From positions 1-56,012 of IMG/VR virus record IMGVR_UViG_3300027704_002830: a stretch of DNA of 56,012 nt; one strand, given 5' to 3'. The position numbers were made by a program, and so were the translations under genes. Origin of the DNA: a virus. This document shows, in pieces, positions 44,301 through 54,300 of the stretch (the stretch's first letter is position 1; each line of letters starts with the position of its first letter). The notes under the pieces were generated by a model. It was not told the DNA's origin, did not search any database, and was given only the letters and a program-made list of their open reading frames with translations.

Positions 44301-47300
44301 AATGGCATCCGGTTTAGCGTAGACTCTGTTATACACAAATACCTTTTTGTCGCCTGGCGCCGATACTACACACCATAACTCGTTAGCACTCATTTTTACA
44401 TCAGTACCAAATTTAGCACTTGTTGTTAACCCTAACGGTTGAGATATTGTCCCTGGTAAAAATGTTCCACTTTTAGCGTCGTAATAATAAAATAGTACAG
44501 CACCCTTACCACTATTTGAGTTAGGTGCTCCAGCAACGATCCAACGTTTTCCGTTATCCCATTCTTCGTATTTTCCTCTATGGTCTATATAGTTTTCATT
44601 ATTTTTAAAAGGTCGCTCTGTAGGTGAGCCAGTACTAATACTTGCTCCTAATTCGTCAATGTTAGGAATGGTAGTTTCTATAACAGCACTATGGGTCATA
44701 TTTACTGGTTTAGGTGTGTATATCTGCAGTTTGTTTTTAGACTTTTGTCCTACTACTAACCACTGATTATTAATATCTGAACATATAGCATCACCAAATT
44801 CTTCATCTGCTACTCCTAGTAACGGAGTAATAGCTTGGCTTTCAGTATATTTTGTGTTCTTTTTTGCGACAAGCCAGCTTCCTGAATCATCTTTGTCGAT
44901 ATAAAACTTATCATTTGTTGACCAGCCTAATTTCGGTGCTGTAATCTTTTCTCCGTCTTTGAATCTAATACTTTTAAATTTTAATATAACTGTTGATCCG
45001 GCTTCTGCGTTCTTGCCGGATACCCCTGGACCGGATGTTGTAAATGATTGTAATGTAGGAATAGTTCTAATATCATAAACACCATTGCGGGTTACTGTTG
45101 TACCATCTGTATGATAGTTTTTAATAGCAATAATATCTCCGACTGCTAGGCTGTGGTTGTCAGTTGTTGTCCATGTGTATGTTTCACCGTCAGCACCACC
45201 GTCGCAATTAACAACTTCTGTTGCTGTTGTGTCGAGGTATCTCATATCCCAATCGCCTGTAGAATCTTCTGCGATCCAAAGAGTAAATCCTATTTTAATT
45301 TTGTATAATATGTCTTTTAATGTGTCGGCATCTTTGTTGTAAAACAATGTTCCGTCAGCATCTGTTAATTTAGGATAACCAACATTAGGATATAATTCAT
45401 CATAAAATATATTGTTTTTATGTCCAGACACAAACGGTTTTCTAACAGGAACCCAGTCGTATGTTATATCCGAAGGTGCTTTATATAGTTGACTTGTTGT
45501 ATATTCTACTTTGCTGTTAACATCTGATTTGTTTTGTGTTGTTTTGTGTAATGTAATGGGCTGTGGGTTGTCAGTAAATCCTTCTTCATCTAATAAAATT
45601 TCAACCCTAGAATTTAAATCAGTAGCGCCGTAGGCTGCATTTCTAATGGCCCATTCTTCGTAGTAACTAATATCACTGCTAATTTGGTCAAATTTACTTC
45701 TAATTAATTTATCAACTGCGTTTTTTGTGCCTTTTTCCTGTAACATACCTTGATAAAATTTAACCTGACTCACATCATCAAGACCAATTTGGTCAAAGTA
45801 GCTTCTATTTTGATATGAGATAGCACCTTTACCGTATTTGTCAGTTTCGCTTTCTAGGTTAACTGTATTAACATCGTAAAAACTTTCAAAGTTCTTACCC
45901 AATGTATCAAAGTTAGGTAGTAAGCCAATTTTAAATGAATCAGTTTGTGTCCAGTTTTCATATATAAACAAAGCTGTGCTTGTATGATTAGTCTTTGATG
46001 TATACATCAGATCTCTAAATGTAACAATATCGCCTCTAACATAATTTGTATTTGCTACCCAACTCGGAACATCGCCGTCGTTGTAAATGAATCCTTCTGC
46101 TGTTAAACTACCGTCCCAGCCACCCGTCTTGTAACCAACTAGTCTTAACCTGTGCTGTCTATTACCTAAGCCAGGCTGGTATATAACATCATTAAATTTT
46201 GTTATATTATTAAACACTAATACGTGTTCATACTGTACAAGTTTTGTATTAACAAAGTAAATTCCACCCTTGTCTAAGTTAGGGTATAATTCAAACTCAC
46301 CGTCGCTTCTACTCATCTTGTAAGTATTAGGCCTTAGCGGTTCATATTTTTGATTTAATACATTTGTTTGTGCTTGACTGTTTGATAATGCGTCAGCGAT
46401 GCCAATTGGTGTTATACATCTAATTCTACTAGAGCTAGGACTTAGTGTGATGACAGATCCCGGTAGCCAACCCTGTCCGGACCAGTGTACAAATTCCTTA
46501 ACACTCATCGCCCAGTTTGCCACTATTTTCTGTGAACCAAAATCTTCCATCCTATTATCAAAGTCATATCCGCTTGTAGTTAGGTACTTTTGATAAGAGA
46601 ACATAAAGTCTGCTACATCTTGTTTTGTATTAAATGTTGTACCATATGCTACTGCTGACTCTTCTACATAATAATCTTCCCATTCTGTTATTTTTTCTTC
46701 GTTAACGTCGTGTATTCTAAAGTTGCCATTTTCAATTGGCTTATGAATCGTAAATCTCGGGTTGGTTAAATCATAACCGTATACAGTATATCCACTAGCA
46801 TTGCCTTGGACTATTACTCCACTGTATGGGATAGATTTAATTGGTCCTGTTTTATGTAGATGAACTGAATAATCTTCGTCTGGTATATAAACTGAGTTGC
46901 TTGTGCTACTTGGTGACACTTGTTCAGCTAACACTTTAATAAGTTTTTTATCTGTGTAACCTTCTAGTTTGTGAACTAATTTAATATCCAATGTAGTAAT
47001 AATATTTGTTAAATTTGTTTTAACATCAACATTGAGCCAACGTAAGTAATCAGCAACGTAGTTTCCACATCCTTCGTATCGTGTTGTGGAAGTATCTACT
47101 TTTAAATCTGTTGGAGTCTGGCGCTGGTTTGTTAGTGTCATTACTAACTGGTCAGTTAATGTGTTTCTTACTATTTGGCTTTTATTGAATACTTGGCTTA
47201 AATATTCTGCTGGTCGGATTAATGACATTAAGTGTTGTACACTAAATGGGTAACTGCTAGAGTTCCTCCAAGCATGTTCCGAAGCCGCGCCATCACCAAA

Positions 47301-50300
47301 TTTCCAAGCATGACTAGGTGATAAATCTCCCGAGTTAGGAGAAAGACAATCGATTGGTGATTTTAATTGCCCGTTTTCTGTTACAGGAATTAACGAATAG
47401 ATGTCTGCCCGTTTGTACAATAAATCAACTGTGTACCCATCTACTTTAGCACTAGTATAGCGGTGTCCGTTCTTTACGTCATTCCATAGTACTTTGTTAC
47501 CTGATGTGTACGGAGCAGGACCGTATCTAGTTTCCCACCAACTTGGCTTTTGGCTCCAGCCAAACATTTCCCAAGAATTAGTATGAGGCTTGTACGTATC
47601 AAAGTAATATCTAAATAGACCCTTCCAGTGCCCTTGCTGTAATACTGTTTTATCGACACTATCTGTAAAGTTTTTATAATTCCATGTAGTTGATACATTA
47701 GCATCAAATGTTGTGTTTTCTGTGTAAGGTATTCTGTGTTTCGTCACCCAACGTAGAAACTCATCTTCTAATATATCGTTAACTTGAGCTTCGGTGATGT
47801 CAGTAGCCCTAAAGCGACCAGGCGTATATTTTTTAATATTAAAAACGGTTTCTTGATATTCTGTTTTAATATTATTATACATTCGTTTTTCAAGTTCAAG
47901 TATAACGTTGTCCCTGTTATCGCCATATGCTATTGTTCTACTTCCGTCGTGACCGACTATAACATTTTGAGTTACAGCATACGTATCGTCGCTGACTATT
48001 TCTGGTTTAAATTTTGGATATAATCCTAATTTTGTTGGCGTTGGCGCAACATAGTTTCCTAATGTATTTGTATAATCAACTATTTTTAACACATCGCCAA
48101 TTGTTATTGTTTTAATTATTTTAACATTAGAACTCTCAGTTTCAAACGTATAGTCTAATCCATGATACAGTTGGGCGTTATTTAAGTATACTAATATAGC
48201 CCGATTTCCCGGAACAGTATTATCAAATACACTAGATACTTCGTATGTCTTATCTCGGTCGTCTGTGATAGTATATGTTATTACGTCAGCATCAGCACCG
48301 TAAGGTATCATATCTGATGTGTAAAATGGGAATGTTGAACTTTTATTAGCATTAACACTTTCCATAACAGTATCAACAGTAGCACTAACATTTGTAAGGT
48401 CTAAGTTGTCTAATGTTTCGAGTGTAGTTAAGAACTTTGATTTAAATTTTTCGTATTCGGAATTAGCAAACTTTAATGAATCAACGTAGTTTAATTCACT
48501 TTGCTGACTTAAAAGCATCGGGAGAATCATCGACGAACTATGTTGAGTAATTAGCCCCTCTGTTGCTTTATAATTTTCTAAGTCTCTTAAATTGTTACTG
48601 CCTTGTAATGATCCAGTAAAAAATTTATTAGTATCAACTAATGCTGACACGTGGTTTTGTAATTGCCCCAATGTAATATTAGTAAATTTCTCGTTTTGTC
48701 CATTGCTTTCTAAGTTTTTAGGAACAACATAATACGCACTTTTAGAAGTAGTTTTACTAAAAAATTGAATAGTAATCGAATCACCTAACACTTGAGTATT
48801 AGTTAATTTACAACTATACAATCCATTTTGCAATGCTATTGTGAATGCTGTTGTACGCTTATTGTTAATATAAACAAATACATTAGGCAATGCTGTTACA
48901 GAGGTATCTGGATTAGCGCCTAAGTCATATGATTTAATTGCTATATCATCAACTGTGTATTCTATTTGCTGAAACTGTCTACTGTGCTGTATACCTTTTT
49001 CCCAGCCGTTTGTATACGAAACTGTGTTGCTGTACGGGTGTGTTTTCTTTGCTAACGTAGTGGCAGTACTTACTGTTGCAACACCAGTTGTTTTTTTGTA
49101 ATTAAATGTATCGTTAACGTATGTGTTATCGAATAAAATGTCGCCGACGTTGTTAAATGTTCTATACTTTAGCGGTATTCCTATAATAGTATCATTTTTA
49201 CCAGTTCCTAAGGTGTACTTAAATAAACTGTTTCCTAAAAAGTCACTTGCTGGATATGTTGTTGTATCATTGATATTAATACCTGTACTGTCGTACAATT
49301 TAAATATAGGATATTGATTTACTTTAGTTTTAGTTTGCGACGCAATCCAGTTAGCACCATCCCAATGGTATGTTTTTCCTTTGCCTACGGTTCCTTTGCT
49401 AAAGTAAATACTGCTTCCTGTAGTAACAGTTTCTTTGTCATAGTCAGTTAGTGTCATAGTTTCAGCAGTGGAATCACCGTCTATATCTCGCCAACCAATT
49501 GCCCAGGGATTTTTTCTAGTTTGTAAGTCATTATCTTTTGCAAAGATAATGTTATCTAGTCCGGATAAACTTACACCATCAACATAATAACCTGAACTGC
49601 CATGTACACTCGACAACGCATCAGTGGTAGTTGTATCGATTAATTCCATTCCACTAACACCAATAGTGCCGTGATTAAATAAGTGTAGGCCAGCATCATA
49701 TTGTATAATTGGCCTTACGGCTCTTAAACTATCATCAATGATTGTTACTTCACTGTTATATGTTGCTGTTGTTGTAATAATATCTTTATGGAACCACTTG
49801 TTGCCTCTGCTCCAAGCATTTTTATCTGTTGCTCCGCGAGTCATTACAATGTAATCTTTATTGTCTAGATCGGTTTCAGGGGCAACTAGCGTAGTGTCAA
49901 CAAGGTGGATTTTGTCGCCAACACCTTCGATATAATATGATTTATTTTGGTATTTTGTTTCTGAAATTGTTGTGTCAAATGTTATTTTTAATCCATTAGT
50001 AAACACAATACCATTAGGTGCAGTATATGTTTTCTTTCCTAAAAAGTCTGTCGATTCTATTGAGGTAGTAACAGCATTGGCAATTTTAATTGTGCCATAC
50101 GTAGTTTTATTAGTACCGTGTTGATAATAAAGTGTATCTAACTTTGCTGTTAGTACAGGTACAACTGTAAGATGATTAGTAGAGGTTTCTTTATAAAAAT
50201 GTCTTCCGGCATATGTAGTTCCCTCTGTTATGTATATCTTGTCTGTAAATGTTACATTAGCAATTTTTGATAATACAATTCTAGAATTAACAATGTTAAT

Positions 50301-51335
50301 ACGAAATACACCTTGTCTATCTACTGTGGATACTTGCCCTGTTGTTACTGAAAAGCCTGTATCAATATACGGTGCTGTTGTGTAATCTACACCAGTAGTT
50401 GTCCAGTTATTATTATCTGTTAATGAGTCTGAATTTTGTAAAAATGTAACTGTTTTGCCTTCTAACACCCGTTGATTGTCTATACCGTTCGCAGATGAAA
50501 TTAGATCCTCTGCATTGCGGCCTTGTACTTTATTCCATGCTAGATCACTTACTAAATTAACATCTTGTAAAAGCGTTAAATTAGTATCAAACCATGATTG
50601 AGCATCCACTTGGGGTACTGTAAATGTTAAACTAGTTTTGCTACCGTTGTTTTCGACGCCATAAATTTCTCTAGTGCTTTTTGTAGGTGACGTTGTTTCT
50701 ACCCCTGTGATTGAGCCTTCTTCTGTTTGTATATAAAAATCTGCTGTTTGGTCCGCAGTAAACGTGTATGTGCCACCACGTACTAGGTATATTGTAGGAT
50801 TATTTCCAGCTATCTCAGTAACAGTAAATCTGTTGTTTACTGAATCATATGTAGTAGTCCACGATCCGGTCGTTTTAATTTTACTACCTGTTACATTAAC
50901 AGCATTTGGTCCATCTTTAAGCCAATAGTAACTACCGTAGTTTATAAGTGAATCAAAATTAATAAATCCTGCCCAGTTGTAAAACTCCTCATCAAAAAGT
51001 TTATTGTGATTAGTTGTGTTGACACTATTGTTTTTTAATTTATAAAGTAAATCGTCATATGTTATAATAGATCCTACAGAGTTATCGCTAGTAATAGAAG
51101 AGTCTTTTTTAACTACGATAGCAGGTTCTAGTTGATAGTCCCTTCGGAGACCAGTTGAATTTATGTAGTTGTCAGTGCTTTTATAACCCGGTGAATATTT
51201 ACGACCTACGTATCCGTCAAGCCTTTGAAGGTTAGCACTATTCATCAACTGGTCTAGTGTAGCACTTAAGAACTTTTTGTTCTTATCTGATTGATATGCT
51301 TGAGGTAAAAATGAACTTGTCTTTCTCTTAGCCAT
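38346..51335 (-). CDS. Giant baseplate/tail structural protein (4329 aa) with FG-GAP-like propeller
   Basis: A single unbroken frame of 4329 residues follows the gp6-like gene (TAATG overlap), the place of gp7/gp8 in T4, and is likely a fused or expanded wedge/tail protein. Residues about 2170-2830 hold a series of FG-GAP-like repeats (FGTDVKMS...VVSAPGDK, YGKTISID...ITIGSPN, FGSSSIAIDE...VYVGVPERDG, FGENIKVS...VVGCPSG, FGSSIAIT...VSAPLDDDG), which suggest a seven-bladed beta-propeller as in integrin alpha chains. Short fibre-type beta modules of the kind YxxxxxKxITFxTAPVxxxxI recur on both sides. The C-terminus has WIGGERIEYLHL...SRLRRGTSGTHI. It is a probable receptor-binding or adhesion structure. 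Confidence 0.8.
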   Translation of the reverse strand: MAKRKTSSFLPQAYQSDKNKKFLSATLDQLMNSANLQRLDGYVGRKYSPGYKSTDNYINSTGLRRDYQLEPAIVVKKDSSITSDNSVGSIITYDDLLYKLKNNSVNTTNHNKLFDEEFYNWAGFINFDSLINYGSYYWLKDGPNAVNVTGSKIKTTGSWTTTYDSVNNRFTVTEIAGNNPTIYLVRGGTYTFTADQTADFYIQTEEGSITGVETTSPTKSTREIYGVENNGSKTSLTFTVPQVDAQSWFDTNLTLLQDVNLVSDLAWNKVQGRNAEDLISSANGIDNQRVLEGKTVTFLQNSDSLTDNNNWTTTGVDYTTAPYIDTGFSVTTGQVSTVDRQGVFRINIVNSRIVLSKIANVTFTDKIYITEGTTYAGRHFYKETSTNHLTVVPVLTAKLDTLYYQHGTNKTTYGTIKIANAVTTSIESTDFLGKKTYTAPNGIVFTNGLKITFDTTISETKYQNKSYYIEGVGDKIHLVDTTLVAPETDLDNKDYIVMTRGATDKNAWSRGNKWFHKDIITTTATYNSEVTIIDDSLRAVRPIIQYDAGLHLFNHGTIGVSGMELIDTTTTDALSSVHGSSGYYVDGVSLSGLDNIIFAKDNDLQTRKNPWAIGWRDIDGDSTAETMTLTDYDKETVTTGSSIYFSKGTVGKGKTYHWDGANWIASQTKTKVNQYPIFKLYDSTGININDTTTYPASDFLGNSLFKYTLGTGKNDTIIGIPLKYRTFNNVGDILFDNTYVNDTFNYKKTTGVATVSTATTLAKKTHPYSNTVSYTNGWEKGIQHSRQFQQIEYTVDDIAIKSYDLGANPDTSVTALPNVFVYINNKRTTAFTIALQNGLYSCKLTNTQVLGDSITIQFFSKTTSKSAYYVVPKNLESNGQNEKFTNITLGQLQNHVSALVDTNKFFTGSLQGSNNLRDLENYKATEGLITQHSSSMILPMLLSQQSELNYVDSLKFANSEYEKFKSKFLTTLETLDNLDLTNVSATVDTVMESVNANKSSTFPFYTSDMIPYGADADVITYTITDDRDKTYEVSSVFDNTVPGNRAILVYLNNAQLYHGLDYTFETESSNVKIIKTITIGDVLKIVDYTNTLGNYVAPTPTKLGLYPKFKPEIVSDDTYAVTQNVIVGHDGSRTIAYGDNRDNVILELEKRMYNNIKTEYQETVFNIKKYTPGRFRATDITEAQVNDILEDEFLRWVTKHRIPYTENTTFDANVSTTWNYKNFTDSVDKTVLQQGHWKGLFRYYFDTYKPHTNSWEMFGWSQKPSWWETRYGPAPYTSGNKVLWNDVKNGHRYTSAKVDGYTVDLLYKRADIYSLIPVTENGQLKSPIDCLSPNSGDLSPSHAWKFGDGAASEHAWRNSSSYPFSVQHLMSLIRPAEYLSQVFNKSQIVRNTLTDQLVMTLTNQRQTPTDLKVDTSTTRYEGCGNYVADYLRWLNVDVKTNLTNIITTLDIKLVHKLEGYTDKKLIKVLAEQVSPSSTSNSVYIPDEDYSVHLHKTGPIKSIPYSGVIVQGNASGYTVYGYDLTNPRFTIHKPIENGNFRIHDVNEEKITEWEDYYVEESAVAYGTTFNTKQDVADFMFSYQKYLTTSGYDFDNRMEDFGSQKIVANWAMSVKEFVHWSGQGWLPGSVITLSPSSSRIRCITPIGIADALSNSQAQTNVLNQKYEPLRPNTYKMSRSDGEFELYPNLDKGGIYFVNTKLVQYEHVLVFNNITKFNDVIYQPGLGNRQHRLRLVGYKTGGWDGSLTAEGFIYNDGDVPSWVANTNYVRGDIVTFRDLMYTSKTNHTSTALFIYENWTQTDSFKIGLLPNFDTLGKNFESFYDVNTVNLESETDKYGKGAISYQNRSYFDQIGLDDVSQVKFYQGMLQEKGTKNAVDKLIRSKFDQISSDISYYEEWAIRNAAYGATDLNSRVEILLDEEGFTDNPQPITLHKTTQNKSDVNSKVEYTTSQLYKAPSDITYDWVPVRKPFVSGHKNNIFYDELYPNVGYPKLTDADGTLFYNKDADTLKDILYKIKIGFTLWIAEDSTGDWDMRYLDTTATEVVNCDGGADGETYTWTTTDNHSLAVGDIIAIKNYHTDGTTVTRNGVYDIRTIPTLQSFTTSGPGVSGKNAEAGSTVILKFKSIRFKDGEKITAPKLGWSTNDKFYIDKDDSGSWLVAKKNTKYTESQAITPLLGVADEEFGDAICSDINNQWLVVGQKSKNKLQIYTPKPVNMTHSAVIETTIPNIDELGASISTGSPTERPFKNNENYIDHRGKYEEWDNGKRWIVAGAPNSNSGKGAVLFYYYDAKSGTFLPGTISQPLGLTTSAKFGTDVKMSANELWCVVSAPGDKKVFVYNRVYAKPDAILTQTFIGDGSDTTFTLTSLGSPGSAEELYIRIGGTDYVAGRDYTYNPITKVITFTTAPVASSDISVTSLGGWRLVETFTGTDTDYGKTISIDSQGRHITIGSPNRSTVGDDSTSRMGAVEVKTRHWQCFVGDGTTKTFTAEGSSASYITVAVNGTNITKQPTVWSSSGNTITFVTAPITGDEIALWTDRWRQLQMISPSDIAKQVDGQFGSSSIAIDESAQTVYVGVPERDGVVENSGTVSIFERNQNIVNDKCVVTSSPEGFTSYNSGESFFINGYKVTSTTTTLSGIVIDINNANIPGITASSAGTVLTVTSSVGKMNSIIVTPGVTGTIFKDIGLAPWFNSTTLTLNQEITAGHKFGENIKVSRNNNLLVVGCPSGSSRVYTTVDLKNTIFDSSGTRFTANRFFTGSTHVFQKLGNSWVEADNLYTNNLSSNDKFGSSIAITNDTIYVSAPLDDDGITLNTGKVLTYKKTGDLFSVDAKEEPLVDIDRINKVFLYNKETNKIVTYLDYIDPIKGKIIGAAEQNIDYKTTWDPAVYNYSDGTKDVNKSDAYWNQDIFIGKIWWDINELKFINYEQGNADYKSLFWGGLFPGSTIGIYQWTESTVKPSVYTGGTAKYGDSAYVEIQKINTITNLLETKYYFWATSKTTVHEGKTLSTETIKKLITDPVTNGSAYAQFIGKNQVALVNTAKYIEANNTVLAVEYDKKPNDKILHTEWELIPEGSTQLEIPVDLFKKIKDSLAGADKQGNIVPDINLSVGDKYGIDIRPRQGVFMNRYLALKEYITYVNAVIKKYNISDSLDYSVLNEEEPLPLTTSLEYNETVNSITELGYIRVALKETGYKVAVITDSVVNGRWSIHTLQSDNTWLRSRTQSYDTKKFWAFIDWYDTGYSTDTNIDYRYTDFNKVYENATTIADKSIIKITKGTSWDLYIKTSGKHTLIGQKDGTLKFGDDLYDYVKTSYGFDTDGYDFNLMDTEPQIETRNIIDAIKDQILVHDLKNEHNKLMFVLLKFVLQEQSHVDWMFKTSFIQVKHNLRALDQFPTYQRDNQEFVKSYINEVKPYHSKIREYVLGYTKLETYLGDTSDFDLPATYDSITKTFRSPNKEKGHDATTLTTNTAYKMWKDNHSYYVDDIRINWQGTGYTTAPVITIAAAPAGGVTATATCTISGGRVNSVTVTTKGSGYLTTPAITITGGSPTIATNLYAVIKNNNIRKIKETLKFDRIKFSSDVKTWTKNTAYTTTNIIQHLKEAYTVNTGFTSGATFDSDNLTIKADATFNNAMDRTMAYYSPKAGQDAVDLGAIFKGITYPGTKVQGPLFSDEPNFDHSAFDTEPFDNFEIDSDGRFILSSKDIDLTLQGKFDDTQLGLRPEDIIVDGSSKFVDAYSSHAPEEFVPGRVFDSLSINVFTSPSTDTDNDDALGFPIYSINYKGDGTNKVFKFGDDKTGTDQAVLVYSRSSGKVSSTLYTVDWVDNKITFTTAPVNNEIIHLTSFGNTGNSVLLDFEQQAIAGQTVVNLPIAYSLISTKQNFITVNGVHNTTGTLAAGGTETTWTPATALSATDQVRVMLFDVASSATRTFSKVTIDDWTVTDSTRTFTLTDGADTFLARTDKIIVELNGTRLRPPVFTYLTNDSSSATYDLSTKADIDHATLTKSDTRVYINGVQTTNYSIVTGSDSTIKAVQLDEAPSASSKIDVAVTTNADYILTDATTLTITGGTWSGSDSLVVTTFNNHNKLKVTTETFKGGSTSAITTDIGFDVRGFESVPFDAVTASVVNIAEFSLFRNPTNVSYLWVTKNGVKMVPNYDYKLLGSKLAFASTLQATDITIITQFTEEIIQPAIGFKIFKDLFDKNHYYRISNKHKATTAAELLSSHTEIVVNNAQQFAVPDDTSNMPGIVWIGGERIEYLHLDIATNTISRLRRGTSGTHIPASHPIHSDVIDVSTRQEIPSAHDKTWYTTQGSNASNGLGLQNSTTTQANFLLDEPTYIKS

Positions 51336-54300
51336 TAGTAAGAAGAACTCCCGCTAGTTGTTACAGCACTTGCTGTAGTGTTTGTTGTAGTCTGCAGACT
51401 CGCAATGGAGCCACCTGCTTGAATTTTTGTAGCTGTTATACTGTCAATTATTTCCACATCATCAACAGTAGCACCGTTAATTAATACCTCATCGTGATTG
51501 CTACGTATTTGGAATAGACTTCCAAATACTTGAGATGTGCTTTTAGGAACAATAACAACAGAACTTATCTTAGTTGCTAATGAGTTGTGTAAGTACGCCC
51601 CTAATTCAGAGAAGTAAAAAGTGTCACCAAAGTCCCAATTTGATACATGAAAATAAGTGTTAATTGCTTCGATAACAGAAGCTTTAATTTCTGAATCACT
51701 TATACCTATGTTTGGGTTTTTTACGACCTTAAATGATGCTTGTAAACTAGTATCTGCGTTTGGTCCAAATAACGGTTTAAATTTAGCTGAGTGATATATT
51801 ATTGTATCTGATATGCTTTTTGAATCTTCAATTGAATTAAATGAAGTTCGCAATTCTTCCGCTGTTGGCTCATTTGGCTTTGTAACACTTGTGGTAGAAT
51901 CTATTATCCACTCTCGATATAAGTCCGCGTATGATTGTGTTAAAATGTACATATCTATTAAGTTGCTCGGGCTTGGATCAATACGCCTGTTGTTAGGAGC
52001 ATTGTGCTTGTATTGGAATTTTAAATTGTTACGACCTATGTAAACTTTATAAGCTGAAGCAGTAGCACTTGTTCCGGCTGTAAATTGTGAACCAGGCGAA
52101 GCGTTAACACTCATTTGTAATGTATTATTATTATTTAAAAATGATGCCGCAAATTTATCATCTGTTGTGGCGTAAAATATTTTTCCTGTAGGGAATAATG
52201 CCATATTATTTTCTGCTTCTCTCATAGTCTTATAATCATGGCAAACAGCACTACTGTCTAATGCTTGATATCTTTCAATGTTATCATAGTCATAAAACTG
52301 TTTAAAGAAAACTAGCTTTCTATCTTTTGCTAGGCCAGTTGTATCATCTGTACCTACAATATTTTTAAACATATCTGGATTGTCTGTTACGCTATCGCTG
52401 TCAGCATCTCCGAGTGTTACTTTAACTTTTGTATTGTCTTTGAATCCGTCACTCTCAGTTACCATATTAATAATATCTAAAGCATAATCTTCTTCAAGTG
52501 GATTATTATTACTTGGGTTGTTGTTAACTTTTAATACGGTACACCGGTCTGTTATTGTACTTCCGGTAACACTATCATAAATTTTAACACCCTTATCAAA
52601 GTAAAATCTAGTTTCGTCTTTACTAGCGAAATAATAATCAAGTTGTCGACTTTTCATAGTATATTGAACACCGTCGGTTATAAATTGTACTAACCAACTA
52701 GCATCATTTTTTGTTGATAATGTACTACCAGCATTGCTATCGCTATATGTTTTATCAACAGCTAGGTTATCGCTAGTAATAATAGACCACGTACTAGTAG
52801 TGTGATTAAATCTAATACCAAAGTCTTTGTATTCTTTAATGTTTGTTTTAATTGTAGTTTCTAATGCAGACGGTAAGTCGCTAACCCATTTTGGGAATAC
52901 CTGCTCAACTGTTGCGCCTGTTGGCACTAATTCGTTAAGTGTGACAGCACCAACACCAGCGGATTTCAATCCGTTGCCTAGTGATCCTAAACCGTTTGAG
53001 TCTACTAATTTAATAGACGACCATGTTTGCTTTGTTGCACCTAAATGGTCAGTTGTTGTACCAGCCATGTGTGTTCCGTTGGCCATAAAGTGCTTGCCGG
53101 CCTCTGGAATAAATTTAATCATACTATTTAATGTTAGGTACTGATTTAAATCTGACACACTTGCACCTATTTGTAGAACGTTGCCGGCGGAATCTTTAAA
53201 ATAGCCTGTCGTAGTATTAGTTGTGCTTGACACTTTAACCCATGTAATTGTATTTGTAAAAACTTGTGGCGTAAATTTATCTAAGTAAAAGTGATACATT
53301 TCGTTACCACCTAAGTTCTTTTCTAACGTGTTTTTAATTACATTAATAATTTCATTATCATTTGTAAAACTGAATAGGTTTTTCTTAGTTGTATATTCTT
53401 TATAAAATATACCATCGTCACTGAATATGTTTGTACTACTAAATTTGCCTGTAGTGTCTTTAACATCTAAAAATCTACTAATACCACTTGCCGCTCTATT
53501 AACAGCTTTTGATTTAATAATACTTGTAAATTGTGTTAACGGAAAGATGTTATAATCTTCACCGTTAATCATTCTGTTTTGTGTATAATATGCCTGCGGT
53601 GCTAGTTGCTTAATGCTACTTAATGATTCTTTTCTACTTGCTGTATTAATATTTTGTTGCAGATCTAATGACAGAGTTAATGTTTCTTGTTGGTTCGTTC
53701 TACTTATATAATTAAAACTTACTCCAACATTTAAAATATCTGTACTCTTTATAGCATATGATGTGCCAGCACTCTGTCTGTAATAACATTTAAATCTTCC
53801 TTTAGGGATATCTGCGAATACACCGTCAGCGAATATAAGTTTAATTTTATCATCTGCTTGAGATTCAACAGCAAATAATTTTCTGTTTGATGAACTTAAA
53901 CTGTTATAGATAACGTTTGAACCTGCAACTGCTGGAACATTAGTCCATTGCTCGCCTACATTGCCTTTGTCATCAACTTCGTATAACCACACATCAGTGT
54001 TATTAATATTACTTTTATCAATGTTAAATGTAATGTTAGGTAGCCCACTAGTAAGATTAAAGTCCGCCTGGCCTAGTGTGCCCTGTTTAAACATTGTAAA
54101 GAAACCCGTGTTTGCTGACGAGTTGCCTTTGCCATCAGTTCTATATAAGAAATTATATGTTGATCCAGGAATAGGTGATTTTTCATATACATAATCTTGC
54201 CCAGATATCGTACCGTTAACTAATTCAAATTTAGTGTCAGCTCCGTTAACTGATGATGTAAATGGCAAATACGGTTGTGTTCCAGCTAATAGGTTTAGTT

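Noticed and set aside
47474-47707. Minus-strand frame of 77 codons inside the giant structural gene
   Set aside because: Alternative frame of a continuous 4329-codon gene with no own signals.
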